Below are positions 47,847 through 58,426 of a stretch of 64,000 nucleotides of DNA, one piece after another. Position 1 is the first letter of the stretch; each line of letters begins with the position of its first letter. The position numbers and the translations under genes are program-made. The notes beneath the pieces were generated by a model. That model had not been told where the DNA came from. It saw only the letters and a list, made by a program, of their open reading frames with translations, and made no database searches. This stretch comes from Candidatus Methanohalarchaeum thermophilum (lineage in GTDB: Archaea > Halobacteriota > Methanonatronarchaeia > Methanonatronarchaeales > Methanonatronarchaeaceae), in the NCBI GenBank assembly GCA_001914405.1, contig MSDW01000001.1:248001-312000 (forward strand), written 5' to 3'.

Positions 47847-48302
47847 ATGAGTTTAAAGAAAGCCAGATCCATTGCAAGCTACCAATTTGGAGCTGGATTA
47901 GGGAATAAATTGTTTCCAGATGGAGCTGAGGTAGAACTCCGGAAAAGTGGTTTTATTGAATCGGTTCGATTTGATGGGGAGAGATTAGCAAATTTTAGAT
48001 TAAATGATGGTCTTTTTACTCTAGCTATACAGGGAGCTATGAACCTAAAAGAAAAAACTAATAAACCTAAAAACAGAGTAATAATGAAAGAAGAAATAGA
48101 TGAATTCATTAAGGATGGAAAAAACGCTTTCAACAAACATGTTGTAGATTTAGATGAAGATATAAGAAAGGGAGATGAGGTTATATTAGTCAATGAAGAA
48201 GATGAATTACTTGGGAGTGGAAAGGCAACTTTAAGTTCAATTGAGATTAAATCATTTGAACGAGGTACAGCAGTAGAAGTAAGAAATGGAATAAATAGGT
48301 GA
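47847..48302 (+). CDS. PUA-domain RNA-binding protein (archaeosine TGT-related)
   Basis: A 151-residue protein: residues ~1-70 match the pre-PUA part of archaeal tRNA-guanine transglycosylase relatives (YQFGAGLGNKLFPDGAEVEL, NFRLNDGLFTLAIQGA), and ~75-148 form a PUA domain (NRVIMKEEIDEFIKDGKNAF, GDEVILVNEEDELLGSGKAT). It probably binds RNA; the catalytic barrel is absent. It is followed after 5 bases by the NAC gene, an arrangement I recall from other archaea, which suggests a link to translation. Confidence 0.8.
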   Translation: MSLKKARSIASYQFGAGLGNKLFPDGAEVELRKSGFIESVRFDGERLANFRLNDGLFTLAIQGAMNLKEKTNKPKNRVIMKEEIDEFIKDGKNAFNKHVVDLDEDIRKGDEVILVNEEDELLGSGKATLSSIEIKSFERGTAVEVRNGINR

Positions 48303-48307
48303 TATAG

Positions 48308-48667
48308 ATGTTTCCTGGAGGAAGAGGAGGATTAAACCCTCAAAAGATGAGTAAAATGATGAAACAGATGGGAATAGACATAGACGAACTTGAAGATGTC
48401 GAAGAGGTAGTGATTAAACAAAAAAACAAGGAACTCGTTTTTAATAAACCAAAAGTAGTTAAAATGGATGCAAAAGGACAAGAAATGTACCAAATAGTTG
48501 GAGAACCAGAAGAAACCGGTGAACAGATAGAAGAAGAATACGAACCAAATGAAGAAGATATATCCTTAGTTGTTGAACAAGCAAACTCAACTGAAGAAGA
48601 AGCAAAAGAAGAGCTGAAGAAAACGGATGGAGATATCGCAAAAGCAATAGTCAACCTAAAAGACTAA
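48308..48667 (+). CDS. nac: Nascent polypeptide-associated complex protein
   Basis: A 119-residue archaeal NAC. A glycine-rich N-terminus (FPGGRGGLNPQKM) leads into the NAC beta domain (IDIDELEDVEEVVIKQKNKE, VVKMDAKGQEMYQIVG), then an acidic linker and a C-terminal UBA domain (ISLVVEQANSTEEEAKEEL, DGDIAKAIVNL). It forms a homodimer at the ribosomal exit tunnel. Cotranscribed with the PUA protein. Confidence 0.93.
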   Translation: MFPGGRGGLNPQKMSKMMKQMGIDIDELEDVEEVVIKQKNKELVFNKPKVVKMDAKGQEMYQIVGEPEETGEQIEEEYEPNEEDISLVVEQANSTEEEAKEELKKTDGDIAKAIVNLKD

Positions 48668-49186
48668 CATCAATAACACATAAACCAAATAAAAAGAAAA
48701 GGTAAAGTAAAAAATAGAAAATCAAATTTATCAAAAAAATCCAAAAAAAACTACAATTATCAATGCAGCTTATTTAACTCTAAAATATCATAGATCAATT
48801 TTAGGCTAAGGCTTTATTAGCTATAGTGATCTCCTGCCTCTAATTTAACCAAGACTTCTTTCTCTTAAAGATAAAATACGCTGAATTACTAAAACCTAAG
48901 TAGTTTCAAATACAATTTAAGAGTTAATTAGCAGTTTAATCGGTTAATCTGGTCTCTCAAGCAAAAAACACACAATTCTTACTTATATTTATCAACGCCC
49001 ATTAGAGAGATTAATCTGGAGAATGAAAAAATAGGAAAACTGTACTTAGAATATCTGAGATATGTACATAGATCTCCATTGAAACAGATTATTTTAGATC
49101 TTTAATTCTTTTGTAATGATTTTTTAAAAAAGGTGTAAAGGTTTGGGAAATTGATTTTATTATTCATGTCAATAAATTAGTAAAAA
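48668..49186. other. Intergenic AT-rich region
   Basis: Separates nac from pyrB; holds the pyrB promoter. No repeats or genes seen. Confidence 0.5.
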
Positions 49187-50116
49187 ATGAAGTTGAAGGA
49201 TAAAGATATCGTTTCAGTTGAAGATTTATCTAAGGGAGATATATCTAAGATACTAGAAACCACTAAAAAGATTGATGAAGGTGATTTGAAGGCTGATATG
49301 TCGGGTAAGGTATTGGCAAATGTCTTTTTTGAGCCTAGCACTAGAACTAGGCTTTCTTTTGAAACTGCGATGAAGAGACTGGGAGGGGATGTTATTTCAC
49401 TTAATTCTACTCAGGCTTCTTCTATATCTAAGGGAGAAAGTTTAGCAGATACAGTACGTGTGTTGGAGGGTTATTCGGATGTTATAGTGTTGAGACATCC
49501 TAAGGAGGGTGCTCCGAAGATGGCGAGCCAATTCGTTGAAAAACCTGTGATAAATGCTGGCGATGGATCAAATGAGCATCCAACGCAGACATTAACGGAT
49601 TTATACACTATTTGGAGTGAAAAAGGAAGTATTGATGGATTAAAGATAGCTATACTTGGGGATTTAAAATATGGTAGGACTGTTCACTCACTTGTACAGC
49701 CTCTTGTGGAATATGATATACAGCTTTACTTGGTTTCGCCTTCCCAGTTGAGTATCAGGAGGAGTATTTTAGAGGATCTCGGTAAAAAATCAGGTGAAGT
49801 TATTCAAAAGGCCTCAATTGAGGAGATAATAGATAAATTGGATGTACTTTATGTCACTAGGATCCAAGAAGAGAGATTTGCAGATAAAGAAGAGTATGAG
49901 AAAGTTTCAGGAAGCTATGAAATAAATAAGGAACTACTTGATCAGGCGGATGATGATTTGATCGTAATGCATCCTCTTCCCCGGATAGACGAGATATCAC
50001 CGGAAGTAGATGGCCTAAAGCAGTCAAAGTACTTTGATCAATCTAAAAATGGCGTTAAGATCCGAATGGCTTTACTTGAATTGATTTTAGGTGATAATGA
50101 TGGAAAAAGAACTTAG
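49187..50116 (+). CDS. pyrB: Aspartate carbamoyltransferase catalytic subunit
   Basis: A 309-residue enzyme that condenses carbamoyl phosphate with aspartate in pyrimidine synthesis. The carbamoyl-phosphate motif FFEPSTRTRLSFETAM lies at ~47-62, HPKEG-loop and GDGSNEHPTQTLTDLYT follow, and HPLPRIDEI near the end binds aspartate. Length is normal. Its last 17 bases overlap pyrI. Confidence 0.96.
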   Translation: MKLKDKDIVSVEDLSKGDISKILETTKKIDEGDLKADMSGKVLANVFFEPSTRTRLSFETAMKRLGGDVISLNSTQASSISKGESLADTVRVLEGYSDVIVLRHPKEGAPKMASQFVEKPVINAGDGSNEHPTQTLTDLYTIWSEKGSIDGLKIAILGDLKYGRTVHSLVQPLVEYDIQLYLVSPSQLSIRRSILEDLGKKSGEVIQKASIEEIIDKLDVLYVTRIQEERFADKEEYEKVSGSYEINKELLDQADDDLIVMHPLPRIDEISPEVDGLKQSKYFDQSKNGVKIRMALLELILGDNDGKRT

Positions 50117-50567
50117 AGTTAGGCCTATAAAGAATGGAACAGTTATAGATCACCTAACAGCGGGTTTAGCTTTGAAGGTTGTAAAAATCTTAGGTATCGA
50201 TGAGACTATAAAAGAAGTTGTTTCTATAGTGATGAATGTGTCTTCTGAATCTATGGGCAAAAAAGACATAGTTAAGGTTGAAAATAGAGAATTAAATTCC
50301 GATGAAGTTGATAAAATTTCTCTAATAGCTCCAAAGGCAACAATTAACATAATTCGTGATCATGAGATAGTAGAAAAACATAGAGTAAGTTTACCAGATA
50401 CAGTTGAGGAGTTTATAGAGTGTCCTAATAGTAAATGTATAACAAATACTAATGAACCGATAAAGTCAAAATTTAAGGTAATAAATGAAAAAGAAGTAAA
50501 ATTAAAGTGTGAATATTGCCAAAGAACGATAAAAGGAGAGATAACTGGTTACATAAAAAAACCTTAA
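50100..50567 (+). CDS. pyrI: Aspartate carbamoyltransferase regulatory subunit
   Basis: A 155-residue allosteric subunit that binds nucleotides in its N-terminal domain ([20 protein letters not shown]) and zinc through CPNSKC and CEYCQR in the C-terminal domain, where it contacts PyrB. I place the start at ATG 50100 because AGGTGAT ends four bases upstream, inside the end of pyrB; a GTG at 50091 is the alternative. The overlap implies translational coupling. Confidence 0.95.
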   Translation: MEKELRVRPIKNGTVIDHLTAGLALKVVKILGIDETIKEVVSIVMNVSSESMGKKDIVKVENRELNSDEVDKISLIAPKATINIIRDHEIVEKHRVSLPDTVEEFIECPNSKCITNTNEPIKSKFKVINEKEVKLKCEYCQRTIKGEITGYIKKP

Positions 50568-50596
50568 AATTTAGGAAACATTTTAGCTACATCTAT

Positions 50597-50959
50597 AATA
50601 GGATAAGGGAGAGAACCCTATTGCTCGCCGTGGGGAGGGGGTGAATCTCGTTAAACTTAAATAAATACTACTATTTGTTATTATTGCTCCTAGAAGTGGG
50701 CTTTTTTGGGTGCTTTATATGTTCCACCTTTCAAGAAACCGTTAGGTTAGGGTGAGGTGGCGTCGAGTAGTGTGAAGCTACAGAGAACTTGTAACAGCCC
50801 CTAGTACGCTAGGTCGATCAAAATACCCTGCCACTCATGCAGGGTGGTTTCGTCCGAAGTGTAAGTTTCCTGCTGACTGGGTGCACATGAGAGAAGCCCG
50901 GTGGGAAGGCAGAATTGCCTATAGGGGAGCCCCACAGCTTTGCTGTGAGGTCACTTCAC
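50597..50959 (+). mobile_element. Class A noncoding element, copy 3
   Basis: It matches copies 1 and 2 from AATAGGATAAGGG to TCACTTCAC but is more diverged (left hairpin degraded to CTATTGCTCGCCGTGGGG). Core blocks such as CACCTTTCAAGAAACCGTTAGG, GAGGTGGCGTCGAGTAGTG and GAGAGAAGCCC are retained; the final stem uses CCTGCTGACTGG and TAGGGGAG. It lies 30 bases after pyrI. Confidence 0.75.
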
Positions 50960-51076
50960 ATACACTAGATTCTAGTAAGATCTTAAATGCACCGTTAGAT
51001 GTCTTAAGTTAGGTTAAAGTAAAGTAAAATAAAATAAGTTGAGTGATTTAATAAGGGATAGTGAAGTGATTATAGT

Positions 51077-52333
51077 TTAGTTGATGTTTTTTAGGATTTC
51101 CTGTGCTTTCTCTGAGGTTATCTCTCCTGATTCTACTAGTTTTTTAGCTACTTTATCAATCATTCTTCCTTCAGCACCGGCCATCATAGCTATGTTTTTA
51201 GCGTGAAGTGACATGTGTCCCTTTTGAATTCCTTCTGTTGATAGGGCTCTGAGAGCTGCAAAGTTCTGTATTAATCCAACGGAGGCCAAAACTTCACCAA
51301 ATTCCTGTGAGGAGTCAACATTTAGAATTTTTAAGTTGGCCTTGGCAGTTGGATGAACGCCAGTCGCTCCTCCAACTGTTCCTACAGCAGTTGGTAATTC
51401 AATGCTACCTACTAGATCTCCTTTTTCATTTTTTTCGTAATATGTTAGTGGTTTATATCTTCCATCAATTGAGGCATAGGAATGTGCACCAGATTCAATA
51501 GCTCTTGTATCGTTTCCTGTTGCTAAAGTAACGGCTGTTATTCCATTCATAATTCCTTTGTTGTGTGTCGCGGCTCTGTAGGGATCTTCCTTTGCTAAGT
51601 AGTATGATTCAAGTATCTTATCGACCACATCTTCTCCACCCAGCTCTTCTTTAGGGAATACGGCCTTGGCTCTGCTTAGTCTCTTGTCTGCTAAATTAGA
51701 AATAATCCGTAATCGTGGTTCTCCGCCTGTTAGATCTGATAAGTACTCTGAAACAGCTTCACACATGCTGTTAACTGCATTAGCTCCCATTGCATCTCTA
51801 CAATCAATGTAAAGATGAACTACTATGTTTTTTTCATCTCCTAAATCTATGACCCTAACATCTATATCTCTGGCTCCTCCTCCGAACTTGACCAAGGTTC
51901 GATCCTGTTCATTAGCTAATTCGAATATTTCTTCTTTAGCATCAATTATATCCACTTTTTGGCCATATGGGTCTTTGATATTGGTTAATTGTATCTGTCC
52001 AATCATGACGGGATCAGTACTATTAGCTTTAATACCTCCTCCTTCTCTAGCTATCTTAGCTCCTTTGCTAGCAGCAGCAATTACTGAAGTTTCTTCAATT
52101 GCCATCGGAATCAGGTAATCTTTATCATTTATTTTGAAATTAGTGGCGACTCCAACAGGGATCTCCAGAGATCCCACGACATTTTCTACTAATCTATCCG
52201 CAGTTTCGTCACCTAATGAACCTGTATCTCTGAGGTTATCTGCCTCTTCCTCGTCTAATCCAATGATCTCTTTTATTTTATCAAGTCTTTCATCTATAGA
52301 AAATTTATAAAAACCAGATATTCTTGAATCCAT
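51077..52333 (-). CDS. hmgA: Hydroxymethylglutaryl-CoA reductase, class II type
   Basis: About 418 residues. It makes mevalonate for archaeal lipid synthesis. [15 protein letters not shown] at the start, [47 protein letters not shown] and [11 protein letters not shown] are conserved; the opening phrase and compact domain are those of class II enzymes, found in some archaea in place of class I. GGAGGT sits 8 bases before ATG 52333, so I prefer it to the TTG at 52348, which overlaps that site. It is the last gene of the mevalonate operon. Confidence 0.92.
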   Translation of the reverse strand: MDSRISGFYKFSIDERLDKIKEIIGLDEEEADNLRDTGSLGDETADRLVENVVGSLEIPVGVATNFKINDKDYLIPMAIEETSVIAAASKGAKIAREGGGIKANSTDPVMIGQIQLTNIKDPYGQKVDIIDAKEEIFELANEQDRTLVKFGGGARDIDVRVIDLGDEKNIVVHLYIDCRDAMGANAVNSMCEAVSEYLSDLTGGEPRLRIISNLADKRLSRAKAVFPKEELGGEDVVDKILESYYLAKEDPYRAATHNKGIMNGITAVTLATGNDTRAIESGAHSYASIDGRYKPLTYYEKNEKGDLVGSIELPTAVGTVGGATGVHPTAKANLKILNVDSSQEFGEVLASVGLIQNFAALRALSTEGIQKGHMSLHAKNIAMMAGAEGRMIDKVAKKLVESGEITSEKAQEILKNIN

Positions 52334-52352
52334 AACATAAACCTCCAATATT

Positions 52353-52748
52353 TTAATTAACTGGAGTAAATTTTATTCCATAATAAATTAAGCCTTCTTC
52401 ACTTTCTTCTCCCAAGCGACGGAAAACCGGTTTAACTTTTATTCCTATCTCAACATCATCTATATCACAATCGATAATGTAAGAAGTTAATCTGCTTCCT
52501 TCTTCAAGTTCAACGATACCTAAGATATACGGGGTTTCCTTTTCATGTATATCTGCGGCAGAACGTATAACTGTGTAAGTAACCAGCTTACCAGTCCCAT
52601 TAAACCTATATGTTTCGATATCTCCCTTTCTTCTACAGCTGGGGCAAAGGTTTCTAGGTGGAAAATAAAACTCACCGCATTCCTCACACTTAGTCCCTAA
52701 TAAGTTATATCTATTAACTATTTTACGCCAGAATCTTGGTACAGTAAT
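52353..52748 (-). CDS. DUF35 OB-fold/zinc-ribbon partner of thiolase-HMG-CoA synthase
   Basis: About 132 residues: a rubredoxin-like zinc ribbon (CEECG...CPSC) and an OB fold ([21 protein letters not shown]). In archaea this protein joins thiolase and HMG-CoA synthase in one complex and shapes the shared CoA site. The open frame reaches 52802 inside thiolase, but family alignment expects a start just before VPRFWR. GGAGG overlaps the thiolase stop and precedes ATC 52751 and ATT 52748; no ATG, GTG or TTG is in frame there, so a rare ATT or ATC start is the best reading. Confidence 0.85.
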   Translation of the reverse strand: MTVPRFWRKIVNRYNLLGTKCEECGEFYFPPRNLCPSCRRKGDIETYRFNGTGKLVTYTVIRSAADIHEKETPYILGIVELEEGSRLTSYIIDCDIDDVEIGIKVKPVFRRLGEESEEGLIYYGIKFTPVN

Positions 52749-52752
52749 GATA

Positions 52753-53922
52753 TCAAACCTCCCTAGATAGAATATGAACAGTAGCAGTTCCTCCTGATCC
52801 ACCTACATTATGGCAGATCCCAATCCCGGCTTCACTGACCTGTCTCTCTCCCGTTTCTCCTCTGATTTGTTTAGTTATCTCTACCGCTTGTTTAATCCCA
52901 GTAGCTCCTACTGGATGTCCACAAGCCTTGAGTCCTCCACTCGGGTTAACAGGTAGCTCTCCATCAAGTTCGGTAGCTCCCTCATCAATTAATTTTCCTC
53001 CTTCACCCTTTTCACAGAAACCAAGATCTTCAATAGCCAGGATTTCGGCTATAGTAAAGCAGTCATGTACCTCGGCTACATCAATATCATCGGGACCGAC
53101 CTCAGCCATCTCATAAGCTTTTTCAGCAGCTTTAACAGTTGAATTTAATGTACAAATATTTTTTCTGTCGTGAACTGATATTGTGTCACTTGCTTGTCCT
53201 GATCCCTTGATGTAAACTGGGTTATCACAATACTCTTCTGCTTTTTCACCTGAAACTAAAACTATTGCTGCTGCTCCATCCGTTATTGGTGAGCTATCAA
53301 ATAGGGTTAACGGATCAGCTACTTTAGGTGAGTTAAGAACTTTTTCCACTGTGATTTCGTTCTGAAATTGTGCTTTATCGTTCATAGTTGCATTATGGTG
53401 GTTTTTAACTGCAACTTTTGCCATGCTCTCTCTAGTCGTACCAAATTTAAATGAGTGTCTGTTTGCAATCATTGCGTATAAACCAGGGAAGGTTGCACCG
53501 TAGAAGGCCTCCCATTCTCTATCTGAAGCAGCTGAGAGAATTTCGACTGATTCTTGGTTTTCTACATCAGTCATTTTTTCAACTCCTCCTACAACGACAA
53601 CATCATTTATTCCTGAAGCTACTGACTGGAAGCCTTGTCTTAGAGCTAATCCACCTGAAGCACATGCTGCTTCAACTCTAGTAGAGGGAACATGGATATT
53701 TGCTAGGCCAGAGTAGTCTGCAATTAAAGCTCCTACATGTTCTTGAGCAATAAACCTGCCAGCACTCATGTTGCCAATATATATCTCGTCTATGTCTCTT
53801 GCACCAATTTCTGCATCTTCAAGTGCGGATATTCCTGCGTTAGTAAAGATGTCTCTAAAGGATGAATCCCATTTCTCGCCAAACTCAGTTATTCCTACTC
53901 CTGCGATAGCTACATCTCTCAT
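52753..53922 (-). CDS. Acetyl-CoA acetyltransferase (archaeal thiolase)
   Basis: A 389-residue enzyme condensing two acetyl-CoA. The nucleophile is C87 in [23 protein letters not shown] and [17 protein letters not shown] carry the catalytic His and second Cys. It overlaps the HMG-CoA synthase stop (TAATG) and has AAGGTG just upstream. The archaeal form works in a channelling complex with HMG-CoA synthase and the DUF35 protein. Confidence 0.93.
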   Translation of the reverse strand: MRDVAIAGVGITEFGEKWDSSFRDIFTNAGISALEDAEIGARDIDEIYIGNMSAGRFIAQEHVGALIADYSGLANIHVPSTRVEAACASGGLALRQGFQSVASGINDVVVVGGVEKMTDVENQESVEILSAASDREWEAFYGATFPGLYAMIANRHSFKFGTTRESMAKVAVKNHHNATMNDKAQFQNEITVEKVLNSPKVADPLTLFDSSPITDGAAAIVLVSGEKAEEYCDNPVYIKGSGQASDTISVHDRKNICTLNSTVKAAEKAYEMAEVGPDDIDVAEVHDCFTIAEILAIEDLGFCEKGEGGKLIDEGATELDGELPVNPSGGLKACGHPVGATGIKQAVEITKQIRGETGERQVSEAGIGICHNVGGSGGTATVHILSREV

Positions 53923-54959
53923 TATTTCACCTTGCCTTTGTGACGTGCATAAGATCCGTAAGATAGATGTTTTTCTTCTTTAAGGAAGGATTCTAGCTTG
54001 GGTTCTTCTTTTTGTATGTCTTTGATGTTTTCGGTTACTTTAAGTTTAAATGAGTCGCTGCCCGCTCCTGAACCATATGATGTAACTAATATGTCATCTC
54101 CTGGATCTGATTTATCTAAAACTGATGCTAACCCAATTAAGGTTGAACCTGAATATGTGTTACCTATCTCAGAAACCAATAAAGCATCTTTAAACTGTTC
54201 TTTTTTAAATCCAAGTTTTTTAGCTGCTCTTGTAGGAAACTTTCCATTTGGTTGATGAAAGACCGCGTAATCATAGTAACTTGGATCCGTTTCTGTTTTA
54301 TTCAATAGGTTCTTTGTAGCAGCTATTACATGTTTAAAGTATCCGGGTTCTCCAGTGAACCTTCCTCCATGTTCGGGGTAGTCTTTTCCTTCTCTACGCC
54401 AGAAATCAGGTGTATCTGTCGTGTATGAAACAGTTTCTTCGATTTTGGCTACAACATCTTTTTTTCCGATGAGATATGCTCCTCCTCCCGCTCCTGCACT
54501 GTACTCTAGTGCATCTCCAGGAGCTCCTTGTGAAACATCTGCACCAACGGCCATTCCATAGTCTATCATGTCTGATTTTACAAGAGCTAGATTAGTTTGA
54601 ATTCCTGCTGTACCAGCTTTACATGCAAATTCATAGTCTGCTGCAGTTAAATCAGGTGTAGCACCTATTGCTTCAGCTACAATTGTTGCCGTAGGTTTAA
54701 CTGCGTAAGGATGACTTTCTGATCCAACATAGACTGCTCCAATTTCGCTTGCACTCATCTTTCCTCTTTTAACTGCATTTCTAGCTGCTTCTACTGCTAT
54801 TGTTGCAGTATCTTCGTCTGTATCAGGAACAGATTTCTGTTTTATCTTAAGACCATTTTTTATAGATTCTGCGTCCTCATCCCAGACCTCGGCAATTTCT
54901 TCTACTTCTATCCTGTATTTTGGTATATAAACTCCATAACTACAAATTCCAACTTCCAA
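53922..54959 (-). CDS. Hydroxymethylglutaryl-CoA synthase
   Basis: A 345-residue archaeal HMG-CoA synthase: [18 protein letters not shown], the catalytic Cys in [13 protein letters not shown] (~112), a His in [11 protein letters not shown] and [16 protein letters not shown]. It draws acetoacetyl-CoA from the neighbouring thiolase. The start is TTG at 54959 behind GGAGGTGAT, which itself overlaps the regulator's stop, giving tight coupling. Confidence 0.94.
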   Translation of the reverse strand: MEVGICSYGVYIPKYRIEVEEIAEVWDEDAESIKNGLKIKQKSVPDTDEDTATIAVEAARNAVKRGKMSASEIGAVYVGSESHPYAVKPTATIVAEAIGATPDLTAADYEFACKAGTAGIQTNLALVKSDMIDYGMAVGADVSQGAPGDALEYSAGAGGGAYLIGKKDVVAKIEETVSYTTDTPDFWRREGKDYPEHGGRFTGEPGYFKHVIAATKNLLNKTETDPSYYDYAVFHQPNGKFPTRAAKKLGFKKEQFKDALLVSEIGNTYSGSTLIGLASVLDKSDPGDDILVTSYGSGAGSDSFKLKVTENIKDIQKEEPKLESFLKEEKHLSYGSYARHKGKVK

Positions 54960-54963
54960 TTGA

Positions 54964-55704
54964 TCACCTCCCCATATCTGAGAGATCCGAAATTAAGTTG
55001 CTTAATTTCTCATTTGTTACAACCAAGGGGATCTTTTCGACTTTAGCAATTTTTTTAGCAATTTTGCTTACTTGATCTAAGCCGTGTAAGACAACTAATC
55101 TAGGTTTCAAGCTTGTTACTCTTATAGCTACTAAAGGAGATTTTCCAGTCGTAACACCTGTAAATATTAGAGCTCTTTCCGAACTCCATCCGTAGAGTTG
55201 TTGAAATTCTCCGTGTGACAGTTCTATTATTGCTTTAAGGCTATCAACTACGGTATGTCCATGTATGTTTTTTTCTTCGCTTTTGTTAGTTACTATATCT
55301 CCATTGATTGTTTCACAAAATTCATCGAAGCTTATTGGTGTTTTATATTCGTTCATATCAAGTATTGCATCGAAGTCGATGGTTGACCCTAGTATTTTAC
55401 CGTAATTTTTTACTTTTTCCCCTCCTCGTTCCGTATCGATCTCTATCATTCCATTTATTAATCTTTTTAATATATTTATTCCTGGTGAACTTCTTCTTCC
55501 GCTTTCGTAGTCGCTTACTACTGATGGAGAAATGTTTAATTTGTTAGCTAATTCTATTTGGGTGATATCAAAGTTACTTCTCCATTTTTTAATGGTTTTA
55601 CCTGGTTCATCGGATAGAGCTATCTCTCCTGCGATTCTTTCGGCTAATAGATCTTTTTTTCTCTGGTATGCATATTTGTCGCTATTAATCTTAGAATCAA
55701 CCAT
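54964..55704 (-). CDS. XRE-type regulator of the mevalonate operon
   Basis: A 246-residue protein. Residues ~35-90 form a helix-turn-helix ([20 protein letters not shown]); the C-terminal ~140 residues ([33 protein letters not shown]) match archaeal regulators of the COG1709 type that often lead HMG-CoA synthase genes. It probably senses a metabolite and controls its own operon; a near-perfect palindrome lies 35 bases upstream of its start. Confidence 0.85.
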   Translation of the reverse strand: MVDSKINSDKYAYQRKKDLLAERIAGEIALSDEPGKTIKKWRSNFDITQIELANKLNISPSVVSDYESGRRSSPGINILKRLINGMIEIDTERGGEKVKNYGKILGSTIDFDAILDMNEYKTPISFDEFCETINGDIVTNKSEEKNIHGHTVVDSLKAIIELSHGEFQQLYGWSSERALIFTGVTTGKSPLVAIRVTSLKPRLVVLHGLDQVSKIAKKIAKVEKIPLVVTNEKLSNLISDLSDMGR

Positions 55705-55738
55705 ATTATCACTTTTTAGGCCGATTAACTTAAAAAAC

Positions 55739-55759
55739 TATCGAAACAAGTTGTCGATA
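55739..55759. promoter_or_regulatory. Palindromic operator candidate for the mevalonate regulator
   Basis: TATCGA, a near-symmetric AACAAGTTG core, and TCGATA. The position fits a promoter-proximal operator for the adjacent helix-turn-helix protein. Confidence 0.6.
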
Positions 55760-55921
55760 ATAGTCGAACAAAAGTGAGGTTTCAGAAAAAAATTAACAAA
55801 ACCATTACCCAACTTATCCAACTAGACAATAAACAACAAATATATAAACCTCTCCTAGAAATAAAAATAACTACTTCACACATAGTAAAATACTAAAATC
55901 TATATAAAATATATACCCAAG

Positions 55922-56938
55922 ATGGTAAAAATGGAATCAAGAAAGATATACAAGAGCGGTGGCTCCACATATGTAATGTCCCTACCTAAAGAATGGGTAA
56001 AGAAAATGGAATTAGAAGAAGGAGACTCCATTTTTCTCTCTAAAAGCGATAAATCAATAAATATATACCCTGAAAGAGGAGGATCAACAGTAAAAAAAGC
56101 AACAATAGATTCCTCTAAGATCCCATCCCCAGAAGCTCTACAGAGAGTAGTAATAGCATATTACCTAATAGGAACAAGCACAATAGTAATTGAATTCAAT
56201 TCAAACAATAGATCCGAACTCAAACAAAAAATTGAAAAAGCAATAAATAACCTAATGGGCATAGAACTCGTAGAAGACATAGGAGACGAAATAACACTAG
56301 AGATATTCATAGACTACAAAAGAATGACATTACCAAAAGTACTAAAAAGAATCTACAATATTGTAAACTCCATGCTAAACGACTTAGAAAAAGGAACAAA
56401 ATTCAAAAAACAACAAATGATAGAAGACGCATTAAAAAGAGAAAACGAAGTAGATAAACTATACTTCCTAGCAATAAGAGAACTAAAATACGCAACATCA
56501 TTCCAAGCAATCCAAGAACAAGTGGGAATAGAAAACGCAAGAGATGTCCTCGGGTACAGATCCCTAGTAAAAAGCCTAGAAAGAATATCAGACCACATCG
56601 AAGACATAGCCACCGACTACATAGAACTAATGAAACAACACAAAGAACTACAATTCTCAGAAGAAATCCACAAACTAACAGAAAACCTCAGAAAACACCT
56701 CAAAAAAGCCTGGAAATCAAGAATAACAGGAAACATCAACGAATACGACCAAGTTTTCAAAAACCTAGAGAAATATGAAAAAAAATTAAATCAAACCAGA
56801 GAAAAACTATTCCAAGAAATAACAGAAACCTCAAAAGTCCGAAAATACACTGACATAATGATATCACTATCAAGAATAGCTCAATACACAGCAGACATGG
56901 TAGAAATCGAAATAAACCTAAATACAGAGAAACTATAA
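55922..56938 (+). CDS. AbrB-PhoU domain regulator
   Basis: A 338-residue protein: an N-terminal SpoVT/AbrB DNA-binding domain (IYKSGGSTYVMSLPKEWVKK, residues ~7-50) joined to two PhoU-like helical bundles (LPKVLKRIYNIVNSML, YRSLVKSLERISDHIEDIA). Such archaeal proteins are thought to regulate phosphate transport genes, though no pst genes are nearby. TATA-like TATATAAAATATATA lies just upstream, so the mRNA is nearly leaderless. Coding strand becomes extremely A/C-rich after ~56100. Confidence 0.85.
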   Translation: MVKMESRKIYKSGGSTYVMSLPKEWVKKMELEEGDSIFLSKSDKSINIYPERGGSTVKKATIDSSKIPSPEALQRVVIAYYLIGTSTIVIEFNSNNRSELKQKIEKAINNLMGIELVEDIGDEITLEIFIDYKRMTLPKVLKRIYNIVNSMLNDLEKGTKFKKQQMIEDALKRENEVDKLYFLAIRELKYATSFQAIQEQVGIENARDVLGYRSLVKSLERISDHIEDIATDYIELMKQHKELQFSEEIHKLTENLRKHLKKAWKSRITGNINEYDQVFKNLEKYEKKLNQTREKLFQEITETSKVRKYTDIMISLSRIAQYTADMVEIEINLNTEKL

Positions 56939-56939
56939 A

Positions 56940-57437
56940 ATGTACATACAAATAACCCTAAAACAATTCCTAGTTATCCTATTAATAAACTTAGGACTAA
57001 TAACCGCAATAACAATATACTACTCATACAAAACCCAAAAAAATATAGAAAAAAAATACGAAAAAAGAAAAGAAGACCTAAAAAACGAACTGGAACAATC
57101 CATCAAAAAAGAATACCAAGCAAAACTACAAAAATGGAAAAACAAAGAAGAAAAAAAGATCAGAAACGACGCAGTAAACAGAAGCAACTTCGTACTAAAA
57201 GGAAAAGTAGCCGAAAAATTTACACCCCTACTAAAAGAATTCAACCACGATGTAAAGAACACAAAATTCCTCGGAGACCCAATAGATTACATAGCATTCG
57301 ACATAACAGAAACAAACCCCAAAATATATTTCATAGAAATAAAAACAGGAAAATCATCACTAAATAAAACCCAAAAAACAATAAAAAAAGCAATAAAGAA
57401 AAACAATGTCTACTGGGAAACACACAGAATACAATAA
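56940..57437 (+). CDS. Membrane-anchored Holliday-junction-resolvase-like nuclease
   Basis: A 165-residue protein: an N-terminal helix (~8-28), a Lys/Glu coiled coil (~30-75), then a nuclease-like fold with GDPIDYIAFD and IYFIEIKTGKSSLNKTQ, the D...ExK pattern of COG4741 endonucleases. It starts one base after the AbrB-PhoU stop and is surely cotranscribed. Function in cells is unknown. The gene is A/C-rich throughout. Confidence 0.75.
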   Translation: MYIQITLKQFLVILLINLGLITAITIYYSYKTQKNIEKKYEKRKEDLKNELEQSIKKEYQAKLQKWKNKEEKKIRNDAVNRSNFVLKGKVAEKFTPLLKEFNHDVKNTKFLGDPIDYIAFDITETNPKIYFIEIKTGKSSLNKTQKTIKKAIKKNNVYWETHRIQ

Positions 57438-57506
57438 AAAACACAAACAAAATTAAAGAATTCAAACAAAAAAAGAAGCACCAAAACCAAACTAACTATA
57501 TATAAA

Positions 57507-57579
<73 letters not shown>

Positions 57580-57605
57580 CTAAATAAAAACCAAGTTTAC
57601 CTGAT

Positions 57606-58030
57606 TTAACTTATTTGGTGAAAAACCCCTCCTCAAATCTCTGATTTTATGTAGGAGAGATGAATCAGCACTATGATATCTGTATTTGGGAAACGAATAG
57701 GGTTTTGTTGAGAGGTTCCGAAGCATATAGGCCAAGTTCGAGCACCCAATTACCTCGATAATTTAGGTTCTCCCGCCAAAGGGATACGTGGAAGACCTCG
57801 AAACGGAGCCCCAATAACCAGACCAGGCCCCATAACCAAGGCACAAGATAACGATGGACATAGGGGGCCGTCCTGGGAAAACAGTTTAAGTCCTTGGAAC
57901 CCGCTAACTAGACCCAAGCCATGCCCGGCATACACCCCCTGGAAGGAGCTATGAGCCTCGAAACCTGAAAGCACTCCAAATAAGTGGAAGCACCTCCCTA
58001 AATCTTTGATTAGGTAGGTGAGGAGGTCAC
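57606..58030 (+). mobile_element. Class C noncoding element, copy 3 (complete)
   Basis: It has both ends: TAACTTATTTGGTG with left hairpin and GATGAATC, and right hairpin CCTAAATCTTTGATTAGG with GTGAGGAGGTCAC. The core follows copy 1 closely (AGGGATACGTGGAAGACC, GATGGACATAGG, CCTGGGAAAACAG, GGCATACACC) with scattered A/C-for-G/T substitutions. It lies 27 bases after tRNA-Pro. Confidence 0.75.
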
Positions 58031-58060
58031 TAATCCAATCTTTTGAAGGGTTTTTCGCCC

Positions 58061-58384
58061 CTATTTTCTTTTCTTTTTTTGGTTTTTGCTCGTTTGTTTT
58101 TCTCCTTTTTCTTCTGTTGAATTGATTGAATAACCTGTTTTGCTAACTTCTGTAGGATTTTTTATGAAATAATAGACTGCAACACCAAAAATAGTGAATG
58201 CATATAAAATACTCCAAAAAAATATAAATGAGACAATTAAAAGAGCTATCCCGGTCAACCATGGAATTAACAATTTTATTAGAGCAGTTAAAGTAGGGTA
58301 GTACAAAATAAATAAAATAGAAACTACGAAAAATATCATTAGCCCTATTATAGCTGCTAAACCTGCTCTAGAAAATTTCTGCAT
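58061..58384 (-). CDS. Small membrane protein, unknown
   Basis: A 107-residue protein with two or three hydrophobic helices (10-30, 36-55, 52-75) and a basic C-terminal tail. No family recognised. It follows the AIM24-family gene by 42 bases on the same strand and may share its transcript. Confidence 0.55.
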   Translation of the reverse strand: MQKFSRAGLAAIIGLMIFFVVSILFILYYPTLTALIKLLIPWLTGIALLIVSFIFFWSILYAFTIFGVAVYYFIKNPTEVSKTGYSINSTEEKGEKQTSKNQKKKRK

Positions 58385-58426
58385 TGTTCGATTCCTTTAT
58401 CCAGGTTTAATTAATTTAAATAAGTT

